Under the pieces are notes generated by a model. That model saw nothing but the letters and a program-made list of their open reading frames with translations, was not told where the DNA came from and did no database searches. From Enterococcus sp. MMGLQ5-1 (lineage in GTDB: Bacteria > Bacillota > Bacilli > Lactobacillales > Streptococcaceae), in contig NZ_JABJXU010000005.1 of the NCBI RefSeq assembly GCF_013155265.1, forward strand, positions 62,001 to 126,000: DNA of 64,000 nucleotides. The letters run 5' to 3'. The position numbers and the translations under genes are program-made. Below are positions 55,814-64,000 of this stretch, piece after piece (the first letter of the stretch is position 1; every line of letters starts with the position of its first letter).

Positions 55814-56530
55814 ATGAGTAGCAAGAAAAAAATCGGAATCCAAATATGCATTGCTTTTTTCAGCATCCTATTACTTTCACTGATGCTTAAAGACCTATAT
55901 CCTTTAATCAAAACAATGATTATCAACAAAAACGATGAAGCCTTAACCATTGATTATATTCAAAAATACGGCTCGCGCGGCGTACCAATTCTATTTAGTC
56001 TGGAATTTTTACAAGTGATTTTGCCATTTATTCCTACCGCTTTGGTCGAAATATTGATTGGACTCTGCTATGGGCCTTTTTGGGGTAGCTTGATTTGTAT
56101 CAGCGGGCTTGCAGTAGGCAACGGTTTAGTTTTTTTTCTGATTCGGCATTATCAACAATATTTGCCTTCATTTTTCCATCAAAATAATTCAAAAAAAGCT
56201 AAAAAGCACCGTTTGTTCAATAAGGATTTTATCACTCAAAGCAAACATCCTGAATTACTATTAATGATCCTTTATTCAATACCAATATTCCCTAATTCAT
56301 TACTTGCATTTTTATTTGAAAAAACTGAGCTTTCTGTAATCAAATATGTACTTTCTGTAGTAATCGGCAGCATTCCTTCTGTTGTTTTGTATACCGTACT
56401 TGGTCGCCATTTATCACGCGATAGCTATCCAATCGCTATCATAATTGCCGTGATAATTTTAATTGTAATCATCGCTTTATATCTTAAAAAAGATAAAATC
56501 ATAAGCTCAATCGAAAAAATCGCCAGTTAA
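55814..56530 (+). CDS. TVP38/TMEM64 (DedA-like) membrane protein
   Basis: 238 aa, about five to six membrane spans. The central VEILIGLCYGPFWGSLICIS then GLAVGNGLVFFLIRHY is the SNARE-associated (VTT) domain seen in YdjX/TVP38 proteins. This superfamily includes lipid scramblases or flippases; the substrate here is unknown. Good GGGAGG site before the ATG. Confidence 0.9.
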   Translation: MSSKKKIGIQICIAFFSILLLSLMLKDLYPLIKTMIINKNDEALTIDYIQKYGSRGVPILFSLEFLQVILPFIPTALVEILIGLCYGPFWGSLICISGLAVGNGLVFFLIRHYQQYLPSFFHQNNSKKAKKHRLFNKDFITQSKHPELLLMILYSIPIFPNSLLAFLFEKTELSVIKYVLSVVIGSIPSVVLYTVLGRHLSRDSYPIAIIIAVIILIVIIALYLKKDKIISSIEKIAS

Positions 56531-56872
56531 CAAAAAAAATACCTTAAATTAAGCAAACAGCAGTCCTCTTAAATCAATTGAACTGATAATTATTTCGGTT
56601 CTTTTTTTATTGTTCTAAAATGAAATCACACTTATATTTGCGATTAATCCAATCTTTCTGAGAAACAATACCGTTTTCGCATGAAGACTACAAATAACTC
56701 GCGAATTTGGTATTGTTTTCGGAAAACAATACCATTTCCGCAACAAAACCACAACATAAAAGGCAGCACATTCTGTGCTGCCAGCCATCTATATTAAGCT
56801 TTTTAATTAAATCAATTCAATTTAGCATCGAGCCTCTGAGGCACGTATCTTACAATCAAGGTATTTTGCTAG
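56531..56872. other. Intergenic region with palindromes
   Basis: 342 bp between converging genes. Apart from the terminator at 56756-56782 it holds a perfect 25-bp palindrome (56709-56733, GGTATTGTTTTC-G-GAAAACAATACC), extended by near-matching flanks. A third related half lies at 56664-56682 (AACAATACCGTTTTCGC). The function is unknown. Confidence 0.6.
56756..56782 (-). terminator. Terminator of the PTS/MupG operon
   Basis: GGCAGCACA and TGTGCTGCC form a perfect 9-bp stem with a 3-nt loop, followed on the minus strand by four Ts. It lies about 90 bp after the stop of the MupG-like gene. Confidence 0.85.
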
Positions 56873-57964
56873 TTAATTTTTTGTCTCAAATTGAAATTTA
56901 GTCCAGGGCTTCAAGAATTCTAATAGTGCCAGCTCTGATTTCGGAATACGGCCAACTAAATTTTTGCGATCATCCGAATGAGGCTCTAAAATAATTTGTA
57001 ATTCATTCTTATATTTTCCAAAGCCATCATTGCCGACCACTACATCACCACGCTCAAACAATGCTTCATTGTCATGAGCCGGATTAGCAATTTCACTATA
57101 TTTCACCCTAACCTGTGTTGAGCGAGCCATTGCCGCCGTTATATCTCCACGCCTGAAATGCTGCTTATCTTCCACGATTTTTCTTTCAATATCACTAGCT
57201 TGATCAACATAGTTAATTGATAAACTCAACTTATAACGATCTATGCTGGCAAGCTTTGCCAATTCTTCATCAGATGCATAGGCATTACCAATAATTACAT
57301 CATCAATTAGATCCGTTGCAAAAAGATGCTTTGCCTGTAGCTCTATTGGTTGATCCCGATGAATTTCTAAGGTAGGCAAACCGTCATTAATATCCCATGG
57401 ACCAAAATCACCTGATTGGCTCGTTACAAAGGCAGCGGTTTTAATCCCTTGACGTTTGAAGCGCCTACTACATTCGATAAAAAAGTCATAAGGTAATGCT
57501 GTTCCACGTTGGGGATAAAAATTGTGGCAGCCATATAAAAAGGGGGTATTCGCTTCATATGAAAGAATATGTTCTAAATAAGCCACATTATTACTCATAT
57601 TTAATTCAATCGCCAAGCCGTAGGGATTATAAGTCAGCATCGCTTCTTTAGCACCATCAAAGCCCTCATCTAAGCGGATACCATCAGCACCAAGCTCTGC
57701 AAAAAAGCTGAGATCATCATAAGAAATACCAAGCTCCTTAAAAATACTTGGTGCAATGTCAAGGACTGTCTCAAAGCCTAGCTTCTTAGCAAATTGGATA
57801 ATCCCTTTAAATTTTTCAGCAACCCTTGCCTTACCATCCTTTACTTCCAGCATACTCATAAAAATACGTGAAAACCCTAAATTTGCAGCTTTTTGAATAT
57901 ATGCCTTATCCTTTTCAATATCACTATGATCGGGATAGACCGAAATGCCTATTCTTCGTTTCAT
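56873..57964 (-). CDS. MupG-family (DUF871) 6-phospho-muramidase-like enzyme
   Basis: 363 aa. An N-terminal TIM barrel of ~240 residues (RRIGISVYPDHSDIEKDKAY, DIAPSIFKELGIS, ADGIRLDEGFDG, HNFYPQRGTALPYDFF) plus a C-terminal cyclophilin-like domain, the MupG/DUF871 layout. MupG cleaves phosphorylated MurNAc-GlcNAc disaccharides in cell-wall recycling. In this PTS operon it would act on a phosphorylated disaccharide or glycopeptide after uptake. AGAGGT precedes the ATG. Confidence 0.85.
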   Translation of the reverse strand: MKRRIGISVYPDHSDIEKDKAYIQKAANLGFSRIFMSMLEVKDGKARVAEKFKGIIQFAKKLGFETVLDIAPSIFKELGISYDDLSFFAELGADGIRLDEGFDGAKEAMLTYNPYGLAIELNMSNNVAYLEHILSYEANTPFLYGCHNFYPQRGTALPYDFFIECSRRFKRQGIKTAAFVTSQSGDFGPWDINDGLPTLEIHRDQPIELQAKHLFATDLIDDVIIGNAYASDEELAKLASIDRYKLSLSINYVDQASDIERKIVEDKQHFRRGDITAAMARSTQVRVKYSEIANPAHDNEALFERGDVVVGNDGFGKYKNELQIILEPHSDDRKNLVGRIPKSELALLEFLKPWTKFQFETKN

Positions 57965-58002
57965 TGATTAAACCTCTTTCTATAATCAAATATTATTATT
58001 AA

Positions 58003-59394
58003 TTATTTAAAACCATTATCTTCAGCCACCTTTTTGAACCATTGGCCAGATTTTTTGACTGTTTTCACCTGAGTATGAATATTATTTGAAATGAAACCGT
58101 AACGATTTTTATAAGCATTTAGCCACGACCAGCAATCAATAGGCGTCCACATATGATAACCAAAGCAATTTGAACCCGCTTCAATCCCCTTATGTAACCA
58201 TTCTAAATGCTCTTTAACAAAACCAATCCGATAATCGTCCTCAATCACGCCGTCATCGTTAATAAAACGTTCTTCGTCTGAAACCCCCATCCCGTTTTCC
58301 GAAACGTACCAGGGAATATTTTTATAATTATCCTTGATATTAATCGCAATATCATACATCGCCTCTGGATATATTTCCCAACCACGATCCAAATTAACCC
58401 GACGTCCCGGCATATCAAAAGAATCGTAATAACGATCTGGCATCCAAGAGCCTACTGAATTCGGCGCTACGTCCGGCGCCTTCACCCTGTTTGGATGATA
58501 AAAATTAACACCTAAAAAATCAATTGTATTTTCTGCAATAATCGTCGCATCCTCAGCTTCAGTCTGCCAAATCACACCATCAGCCGTTAATAAGCTTTCT
58601 AGTTCTTCAGGAAAACGCCCCCATATCGCAGGCTCAAGAAACATTTTATTATTCCATAATTCTGCAATCCTAGCCGACTCAAGATCCGCTCGGGCGTCAG
58701 AGGCCGCATATGTCGGTGTTAAATTTAAAACGATGCCAATTTGATTGCCTTGCTCATTCATACCCATCGCTCTAAACGCTCGGATAACCTTTGCTGACGC
58801 TAAATTTAAATGATAAGCAACCTGAACTGCTTTTTTACCATCGACAAGATTTGGATAATGAAATTGGAATAGATATTCACCCTCCACAACAACCATTGGT
58901 TCATTATGTGTCGTCCAAAATTTCACTCGATCACCAAATAATTCAAAGCATCTTCGAGCGAAGCCAACAAATAATTCAACGACCTGACGAGACTCCCACC
59001 CACCATATTTGTGATAAAGTTCAACAGGTAAATCGAAATGATGAAGATTAATCACTGGCTCCATCCCCTGTTCGATAATGGCGTCAATCATTCGATTATA
59101 AAAATCGACTGCCTTAGGATCCACTGTATTTGTTTCCAAGTCATCAATCAAACGGCTCCATTGAATACTCGTTCTAAGACTGTTCATACCAACTTGCTTC
59201 ATTAATTTTAAGTCCTGCTGATAGTCATTGTAAAAGTTTGAGGCTGTGTCTGGACCAATCTGATTATAAAATTTTTCTGGCTCGATTTCATAATGATAAT
59301 CAAAGACATTCGCATGCTTTTTATGAAAACGACCTTCACTTTGTGGGCCAGAAGTCGCTGCGCCCCACCAAAAATTTTTTGGAAATTCTTTCAT
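58003..59394 (-). CDS. Glycoside hydrolase family 1 (6-phospho-beta-glucosidase-like)
   Basis: 463 aa from the ATG at 59394 (GGAGGG upstream); an earlier in-frame ATG at 59472 would read through an intercistronic hairpin. It starts FPKNFWWGAATSGPQSEGRF. The acid/base glutamate is in TTHNEP and the nucleophile in YVSENGMG. GH1 enzymes of PTS operons hydrolyse 6-phospho-beta-glycosides brought in by EIIC. It follows the EIIC gene. Confidence 0.93.
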   Translation of the reverse strand: MKEFPKNFWWGAATSGPQSEGRFHKKHANVFDYHYEIEPEKFYNQIGPDTASNFYNDYQQDLKLMKQVGMNSLRTSIQWSRLIDDLETNTVDPKAVDFYNRMIDAIIEQGMEPVINLHHFDLPVELYHKYGGWESRQVVELFVGFARRCFELFGDRVKFWTTHNEPMVVVEGEYLFQFHYPNLVDGKKAVQVAYHLNLASAKVIRAFRAMGMNEQGNQIGIVLNLTPTYAASDARADLESARIAELWNNKMFLEPAIWGRFPEELESLLTADGVIWQTEAEDATIIAENTIDFLGVNFYHPNRVKAPDVAPNSVGSWMPDRYYDSFDMPGRRVNLDRGWEIYPEAMYDIAINIKDNYKNIPWYVSENGMGVSDEERFINDDGVIEDDYRIGFVKEHLEWLHKGIEAGSNCFGYHMWTPIDCWSWLNAYKNRYGFISNNIHTQVKTVKKSGQWFKKVAEDNGFK

Positions 59395-59420
59395 TTCACC
59401 CTCCGTATTAATTATAAAAA

Positions 59421-59471
59421 TGGGATTTTTGGGAGCACCTAAAAATCGGTCCTTAATCACCAAAAATCCCA
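59421..59471 (-). terminator. Attenuator-like hairpin between EIIC and GH1 genes
   Basis: TGGGATTTTTGG and CCAAAAATCCCA form a perfect 12-bp stem, followed on the minus strand by TTTTTA, in the 84-bp spacer. Partial termination or mRNA protection here would set the ratio of transporter to hydrolase. Confidence 0.7.
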
Positions 59472-59478
59472 CTAACTT

Positions 59479-60738
59479 TTAAGCTATTTGATTTTTCTTA
59501 GCTTCTTGAATATTTGCCATAATAACAAATGGAATATAAATAATAGTTGCAACAACAAGATTGACAGCCGCTAAGATACCACCAGCGATACTTTGAGTTG
59601 CTAAGAAGCCGCCAATAATCGGTGGCGTAACCCAAGGTGGCATCACTGTTGCCGCTGGCACAAGACCAGTTTTGGTTGCAAAATAAGCAATCGTTACACA
59701 AACCATCGGTGTAATAATAAACGGAATAAACATGATTGGATTTAAAACCATTGGCAAACCGAATAATAATGGCTCATTGATGTTGAAGATTCCGGGTGCT
59801 GTGGATAAATTCGTAACGACCATAAATGGTTTATTTTTACGACCAACTAAGTAAATTGCAATAATAAGCGCAATGGTTACACCTGTACCACCCATATTTA
59901 CAAATGAGTCAAAGAATGGTTTATTAACAATGTATGGCGCTGCTTTCCCTGCACTAACCGCAGCTGAATTGGCTTCAATCGCCGGTGCATTGATTGTTTG
60001 CATAAAAGGATCAATCAGATTAGCACCATGAATACCAAAGAACCATAAGAACGGTGTGATAAACGCTAAGAGTAACGCTGAGCCATATGAATTTGCCAAG
60101 CCCATAAACGGTTCTTGAACTAATTTATAAAATGAAGCAAACATATCAGTAATACCAAATCCAGCAAGAATTGCGTTAAATAAACCAAAAACAGAAATAA
60201 CAATCATTGCAGGCAATAATGAAGCAAACGCTCTAGCAACTGCTGGCGGTACACCATCAGGCATATTGATGACTAGTTTTTCATTACCAAGTAAGCGTGG
60301 GAAAATTTCACCAACAATAATACCAATAATTAATGCAATAAATAATCCCGATGAATTCATTCCGCTTGTTGCCGCACCTAAGGTGAAGAAGCTCGCAACA
60401 GAAACAATACCCGTTGCAACTGCGTCTTTTTTATAGTGATGCGCTAAATTATAGGCCACAAGGAAAACAATAAAGACTGAGAGTACGCCAAATGTCCCAC
60501 TCCAAACTGCGACACCAAAGCCCTTCCAAGATTCACCACCAAAAATACCATTCATAAATTTACCAAAGGCTGGCAAAGATAGCGATAAGTTATTAAGCAT
60601 AACCGCAAGCGCGCCTAAAATCATTAATGGCATGGTTACCATGAATGAATCACGAATTGCAACTAAATGACGCTGGGCTCCAATTTTTGAAGCGATTGGA
60701 ATAAATCTTTTTTCCATAAAATCAATAAACTTATTCAT
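59479..60738 (-). CDS. PTS sugar transporter EIIC, lactose/cellobiose family
   Basis: 419 aa, about ten membrane helices. MNKFIDFMEKRFIPIASKIG is the usual CelB/LicC start; IHGANLIDPFMQTINAPAIE and NINEPLLFGLPMVLNPIMFI are EIIC signatures. It imports and phosphorylates a beta-linked disaccharide or chitobiose-like sugar with the EIIA and EIIB encoded upstream. AGGAGG precedes the ATG. Confidence 0.94.
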   Translation of the reverse strand: MNKFIDFMEKRFIPIASKIGAQRHLVAIRDSFMVTMPLMILGALAVMLNNLSLSLPAFGKFMNGIFGGESWKGFGVAVWSGTFGVLSVFIVFLVAYNLAHHYKKDAVATGIVSVASFFTLGAATSGMNSSGLFIALIIGIIVGEIFPRLLGNEKLVINMPDGVPPAVARAFASLLPAMIVISVFGLFNAILAGFGITDMFASFYKLVQEPFMGLANSYGSALLLAFITPFLWFFGIHGANLIDPFMQTINAPAIEANSAAVSAGKAAPYIVNKPFFDSFVNMGGTGVTIALIIAIYLVGRKNKPFMVVTNLSTAPGIFNINEPLLFGLPMVLNPIMFIPFIITPMVCVTIAYFATKTGLVPAATVMPPWVTPPIIGGFLATQSIAGGILAAVNLVVATIIYIPFVIMANIQEAKKNQIA

Positions 60739-60809
60739 ATTTCCTCCTTTTAAAACTTTTTATATTTTTAAAATAGCTATTCATCATAAATAGCCACCCG
60801 AATCACAAA

Positions 60810-61985
60810 TTAAAAGTAATCATAAAACGAGACTTTACCCTTCAAAAAATGGTTGTCCAATTCACGATTATTACTCGCTTTAAACTTTTCTAATAGCAGA
60901 CCAGCTTCGACCGTTAAATCACCAAGAATCAAAGCAGACCATGATTGAATCGGTCCTGCCAAATCAGATTGACAAGCCGTAGCATCAACCTTAACCACAT
61001 CCATTCCGTCGCCCTTAACTAGCCACTTACCTTGGTTCCACGGACAATAACAGTCCTCTGTCACCTCAAAAATAAATTCTTCATTGCTGTCGAAGGGATA
61101 TATTTTTAATAGCTCTGGAAAATTAATGATTCTAGTCATCATATACGGTTTAATACTTATCGTTAAGCCCTGATGCTCTGGTGCAAGTATTTCAAGCCGC
61201 TCATGGCATGGCGCAGAATATTTAAATGCTTGAAATGACGAGGCATGTGATTTAACAAAGGTCAATAGCTTTCTCAGTGCAAAGCCTGTGGTATAAACAA
61301 GCTCATCGATTAAAAATTCATTTGCAATCATTCGATAAATAAGATAACCAACTGGCTGCTTATACCTATCGTAAGCAATGGCAAAATAGCGATCAGAGTA
61401 GTAACAATCCAGTCGATGCCACCACCATTCTTCACGTATTACCGTATTACATTCCTGTTTAGAATTAATAATCTGCTGATATAGTTCTTGAACGATTAAT
61501 CTCATTTTTTCATCTTGCCACCTGCCACGAATCACTTCCCCTGTGCGCTCAGTTGGAAATTGCTCTAAGAAATTAGCCGTCATTTGGTAATTTTTAGTAA
61601 AAATTGCATTTTCATAACCAAATTTCCGATAAAAACGTTCAGAAAATGGCGCAAGATTAGAAATTAAATAGTTGCGCTCATATAAATCCAATAGCAGCTC
61701 TTGCATCAATTGCGAAATACTACCATCACCACGCGCCTCTGGAAAACTCGATACATAGCCAATACCAGCCATTTTTATGTTTTTTTGGTGAAACGCAACT
61801 TGAAAATCATTCGCCATTACCAAACTTGTAATTCGTTGATGCTCATTAACTGTCCCAAAACAAGTTGCATGATGATACCTAGATAGAAAAGTGGGTTCAT
61901 CGATAACTCTCGTTTTTTTGTTGAATGCATACTGAATCAATTGTCCAATCATTTCGAGATTCGATTGATTATTTGCCAATTTCAA
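60810..61985 (-). CDS. Eis-like GNAT acetyltransferase
   Basis: 391 aa, with a TTG start after GGGGAG. N-terminal GNAT fold with GIGYVSSFPEARGDGSISQL (acetyl-CoA loop) and NLAPFSERFYRKFGYEN, a second degenerate GNAT domain and a C-terminal SCP2-like part: the Eis layout. Eis enzymes acetylate amines on aminoglycosides or peptides. Its place between EIIA and EIIC genes is unusual and suggests that it modifies an amino sugar or a product of the pathway. Confidence 0.88.
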   Translation of the reverse strand: MKLANNQSNLEMIGQLIQYAFNKKTRVIDEPTFLSRYHHATCFGTVNEHQRITSLVMANDFQVAFHQKNIKMAGIGYVSSFPEARGDGSISQLMQELLLDLYERNYLISNLAPFSERFYRKFGYENAIFTKNYQMTANFLEQFPTERTGEVIRGRWQDEKMRLIVQELYQQIINSKQECNTVIREEWWWHRLDCYYSDRYFAIAYDRYKQPVGYLIYRMIANEFLIDELVYTTGFALRKLLTFVKSHASSFQAFKYSAPCHERLEILAPEHQGLTISIKPYMMTRIINFPELLKIYPFDSNEEFIFEVTEDCYCPWNQGKWLVKGDGMDVVKVDATACQSDLAGPIQSWSALILGDLTVEAGLLLEKFKASNNRELDNHFLKGKVSFYDYF

Positions 61986-62009
61986 AGCTCTATCAACTCC
62001 CCAACATTA

Positions 62010-62324
62010 CTATTCAGCAATCCGCTTATAAATATCAATCACTTCTTTTGCTAAGTCATTAAAAGTAATACTCGTCATCAAATGATCCTGACTATGAATT
62101 GTAAGCAAGGTGATTTCCATGGAATTACCACGCGCTTCTTCTTGTAATAATTCTGTCTGAGAATGGTGTGCTTCAACCAAAGCTTGATTTGCTGCCTTCA
62201 ACTTCTCATCCGCTAACTCAAAATTACCAGCCTTAGCTGCCTGAATCGCTTCCATTGCATCACTTTTTGCATTACCTGCATTAACAATTAGACCCATAAC
62301 AGCCTGTAGTTGTTCTTCGCCCAT
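62010..62324 (-). CDS. PTS EIIA, lactose/cellobiose family
   Basis: 104 aa, all helical. The phosphorylated histidine is expected in VEAHHSQTELL; LTIHSQDHLMTS follows. Passes phosphate from HPr to EIIB. GGAGGT precedes the ATG. Second gene of the operon. Confidence 0.95.
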   Translation of the reverse strand: MGEEQLQAVMGLIVNAGNAKSDAMEAIQAAKAGNFELADEKLKAANQALVEAHHSQTELLQEEARGNSMEITLLTIHSQDHLMTSITFNDLAKEVIDIYKRIAE

Positions 62325-62354
62325 TTTTTCACCTCCTATTAATACTAAACAGCC

Positions 62355-62675
62355 TTAACCAATTAATTCTAACGCTGTCTTCAAAACATTTTCACCGTTC
62401 ATCATGCCGTAATCAGACATATTAATTACTGCAACAGGAATATTTTTTGAAGCAACCTTTTCCTTAAACTGATTTTCCATAAATCTTACCTGTGGTCCAA
62501 GTAAAAGCACGTCCACCGGATGCTCAGCATCCTCTAGCTTGATATCCGCTTCAGAAGCTGAAACCGCAAAAATATTGGCCTCAATACCCTTCTCAATTGC
62601 CGCTTTCTCCATCTTGGTAACCAACAAGCTTGTACTCATTCCTGCTGAACAAACTAACATAATATTATTACTCAT
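62355..62675 (-). CDS. PTS EIIB, lactose/cellobiose family
   Basis: 106 aa from the ATG at 62675 (GAGGTG eight bases upstream); a GTG three codons earlier overlaps that site. The phosphocysteine lies in VCSAGMSTSLLV near the N-terminus, and VLLLGPQVRFMEN is typical. First gene of the operon, directly downstream of a -24/-12 promoter. Confidence 0.95.
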   Translation of the reverse strand: MSNNIMLVCSAGMSTSLLVTKMEKAAIEKGIEANIFAVSASEADIKLEDAEHPVDVLLLGPQVRFMENQFKEKVASKNIPVAVINMSDYGMMNGENVLKTALELIG

Positions 62676-62701
62676 ATTTATCACCTCTCCAATTTATACT
62701 T

Positions 62702-62717
62702 AGCAAAACGCATGCCA
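62702..62717 (-). promoter_or_regulatory. Sigma-54 (-24/-12) promoter of the PTS operon
   Basis: On the minus strand TGGCATGCGTTTTGCT has GG and GC exactly ten bases apart, matching the RpoN consensus TGGCAC-N5-TTGC. Transcription would start near 62690, giving a 15-nt leader to the EIIB start. Confidence 0.85.
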
Positions 62718-62779
62718 ACTTTAAAAAACGTTAAAGATAGCTAACTGATAGCATTTTCTGAAAGCAAAAGCTGTTTTTT

Positions 62780-62804
62780 AGTGTGCGTTTCAATCGCACA
62801 CTAT
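62780..62804. promoter_or_regulatory. Candidate enhancer (UAS) for the LevR-like activator
   Basis: TAGTGTGCG-TTTCAAT-CGCACACTA is a perfect 9-bp inverted repeat centred about 80 bp upstream of the -24 element. This is where a sigma-54 activator of the LevR/ManR type is expected to bind. Confidence 0.65.
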
Positions 62805-63084
62805 ACTTTCTAATTAACAATTCAAAAATAGGTTTAAATACAGCCTCCTCTTTTAATTATTTGCGTTAGATGTTCTGACATATTTTTGTAATTTATTGCT
62901 TTTTTTATCAAAATCACTAACGATAAACATTAGTATAGACCAATAAATCGATTTTAGCAACTTTTTTTTATTTTTCATGTAACTTTTTATAACATACAGA
63001 CTTGCAAAAATAAGCTTTTAATAAAATATTCGCTTAAAACAGCCCAACCACAACCTAAAGTCGACTGCATACAAGCAAAACAAA

Positions 63085-63290
63085 AAGGGATGCGACACAA
63101 GTCCCATCCCCTCTTGATTCAATATTCGTGATTCGCAGACGATAATTTAGCAGCAACGCAGGAAAATAAATAAATTTCCGAAAATTCTCGTGGGTTCTCG
63201 AAAATATTTTTAAATCGTAGCCCGCCAAGCATGATAGACCTAGGCACCAGCTCACAGTGTCACAAAAAGGACTAAACGCTTTTTGCAGAT
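63085..63290. repeat. Dispersed intergenic repeat R1, copy 3 (diverged)
   Basis: It begins GGGATGCGACACAAGTCCC and ends CACAAAAAGGACTAAACGC; it shares ATAAATTTCCGAA and the TTCGTRATT segment with copy 1. Located between the LevR-like gene and the PTS promoter. Confidence 0.45.
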
Positions 63291-63318
63291 TTTTCTTAAA
63301 CTCGCTTTTTCAGCAAGC

Positions 63319-64000
63319 CTAGCGACGATTAACCGCATTTTCGACAACCATTTGTGTAATATAGGCAATCTCATCCTCAGAAATCATAATTTCATATTTC
63401 TTTTCAATTGACATTAAATTCACCCGAACAGTATCCATCTCGTAACGCTTAGAAGTGCCATAAGCACTCAGATCCTTGAAGCTTCGACCTGGATTGCCAG
63501 CAATTAAACCATCAACTAGGAAAGCCAAGTGAAGTAAAATACCTAAATTAACATCTGGATCAACCACTAATTGTAGTTGTTTTTCAATTGCAGATAGGTT
63601 CAAAAGGAGCTCCTTAAGTAAATCACCCACTGAATCCACTGAACTTAAAACACCATTAAGTCGTTCTACCATTTGCTCTAAAGGCAGCTCATCTTCAACA
63701 ATTCGTTTAAATACCTCTAATTCCTTATCTAGAAAAATATCAAAAGCCGAAAAGAAAGGAATATTTTGGTAATCAATCGGTACAGTACCAGCAATCGCCA
63801 TAATCTGATAGTTTGCACGCAATTCATCAATATGACGTTTAAACGTCTCCTTTTCCAAAAATTGCAATTGGATAATCTTTACCTTACTTTGATCAATCAC
63901 CGGAGCTACACGATCAAACAATTTTTGAGCCACGCCCTCGCCCGTAAAGCAAGTAACAACCACTGCTTTAGCAAGAGGCTTAGCTTTTGAAAACTGAGTA
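63319..64000 (-). CDS. LevR-type sigma-54 activator with PRD (C-terminal part, cut by the window)
   Basis: The frame stays open to the window edge, so only the last ~227 codons are seen. AKAVVVTCFTGEGVAQKL begins a PTS-EII-like region typical of LevR/ManR, and LGILLHLAFLVDGLIAGN is the conserved histidine-bearing core of a PRD. Such activators have an AAA+ domain and HTH further upstream, drive -24/-12 promoters and are controlled by phosphorylation through the PTS. The -24/-12 promoter in front of the EIIB gene is its obvious target. Confidence 0.85.
   Translation of the reverse strand, partial: TQFSKAKPLAKAVVVTCFTGEGVAQKLFDRVAPVIDQSKVKIIQLQFLEKETFKRHIDELRANYQIMAIAGTVPIDYQNIPFFSAFDIFLDKELEVFKRIVEDELPLEQMVERLNGVLSSVDSVGDLLKELLLNLSAIEKQLQLVVDPDVNLGILLHLAFLVDGLIAGNPGRSFKDLSAYGTSKRYEMDTVRVNLMSIEKKYEIMISEDEIAYITQMVVENAVNRR

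Larger units (their letters stand above)
62676..63318. other. Regulatory region between the LevR-like gene and the PTS operon
   Basis: 643 bp holding the -24/-12 promoter, the upstream inverted repeat, an AT-rich stretch (62820-63050) suited to DNA bending, and a diverged R1 repeat. No gene is seen. Confidence 0.7.

Noticed and set aside
63055-63255. 66-aa frame in the region upstream of the PTS promoter
   Set aside because: It falls within the R1 repeat copy and has no binding site.

Overview
The window comes from a low-GC Gram-positive of the order Lactobacillales. The best fit is an Enterococcaceae- or Carnobacteriaceae-like organism. This rests on the sufCDSUB order, the S10-spc-alpha ribosomal supercluster with a zinc-type S14, ECF transporter genes near rplQ, the DUF951-ychF-DUF1129 group, a LevR/sigma-54 PTS locus and strong AGGAGG ribosome binding sites. 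The genus cannot be fixed from the sequence alone. No rRNA or tRNA gene was found.

Layout. 1-5.3 kb: a clipped membrane protein, an Mga-type regulator with a small partner, an alkylation-repair operon (ogt, adaA, HhH-GPD endonuclease) and a 61-aa membrane peptide. 5.32-18.68 kb: an integrated element of about 13.3 kb bounded by 72-bp direct repeats that duplicate the last codons and terminator of sufB. Its right end resembles a phage satellite (SaPI/PICI-like): tyrosine integrase and CI-like repressor face an excisionase-like protein and an archaeo-eukaryotic-type primase, with paired operators in a divergent promoter region. Its middle has a second XRE switch, a zinc-ribbon/DUF4767-like lipoprotein cassette, and two ~265-bp direct repeats around a 56-aa membrane peptide. 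Its left end carries the most interesting content, a four-gene operon: a PD-(D/E)XK-like protein with an internal winged helix, an intact soluble Ser/Thr kinase, an unrecognised 391-aa barrel-like protein, and an XPD/DinG-like helicase with a C-terminal PD-(D/E)XK-like nuclease. I read it as a candidate anti-phage system that I cannot match to a described one.

18.7-24.2 kb: the Fe-S cluster operon sufCDSUB, with a Fur-like box at its promoter and a partial sufU duplication before sufB. 24.2-35 kb: a repeat-rich spacer, DUF1129, ychF, DUF951, the ECF module (ecfA1-ecfA2-ecfT), the methionine ABC transporter (metQ, metN, metI) and an L-2-hydroxyisocaproate dehydrogenase. 35.3-49.5 kb: the full ribosomal supercluster from rpsJ to rplQ with secY, adk, infA and rpoA, a structured rpsJ leader, and a repeat inserted between rplB and rpsS.

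50-57 kb: a CDP-alcohol phosphatidyltransferase, a structured repeat spacer, a Sir2 deacylase, a HAD-MazG fusion, a Nudix hydrolase, AzlCD and a TVP38 membrane protein. 57-64 kb: a PTS operon for a beta-linked sugar (EIIB, EIIA, Eis-like acetyltransferase, EIIC, GH1, MupG-like enzyme). It has a -24/-12 promoter, an upstream inverted repeat and a LevR-type activator cut by the window edge. Three families of dispersed intergenic repeats recur through the core-genome part.
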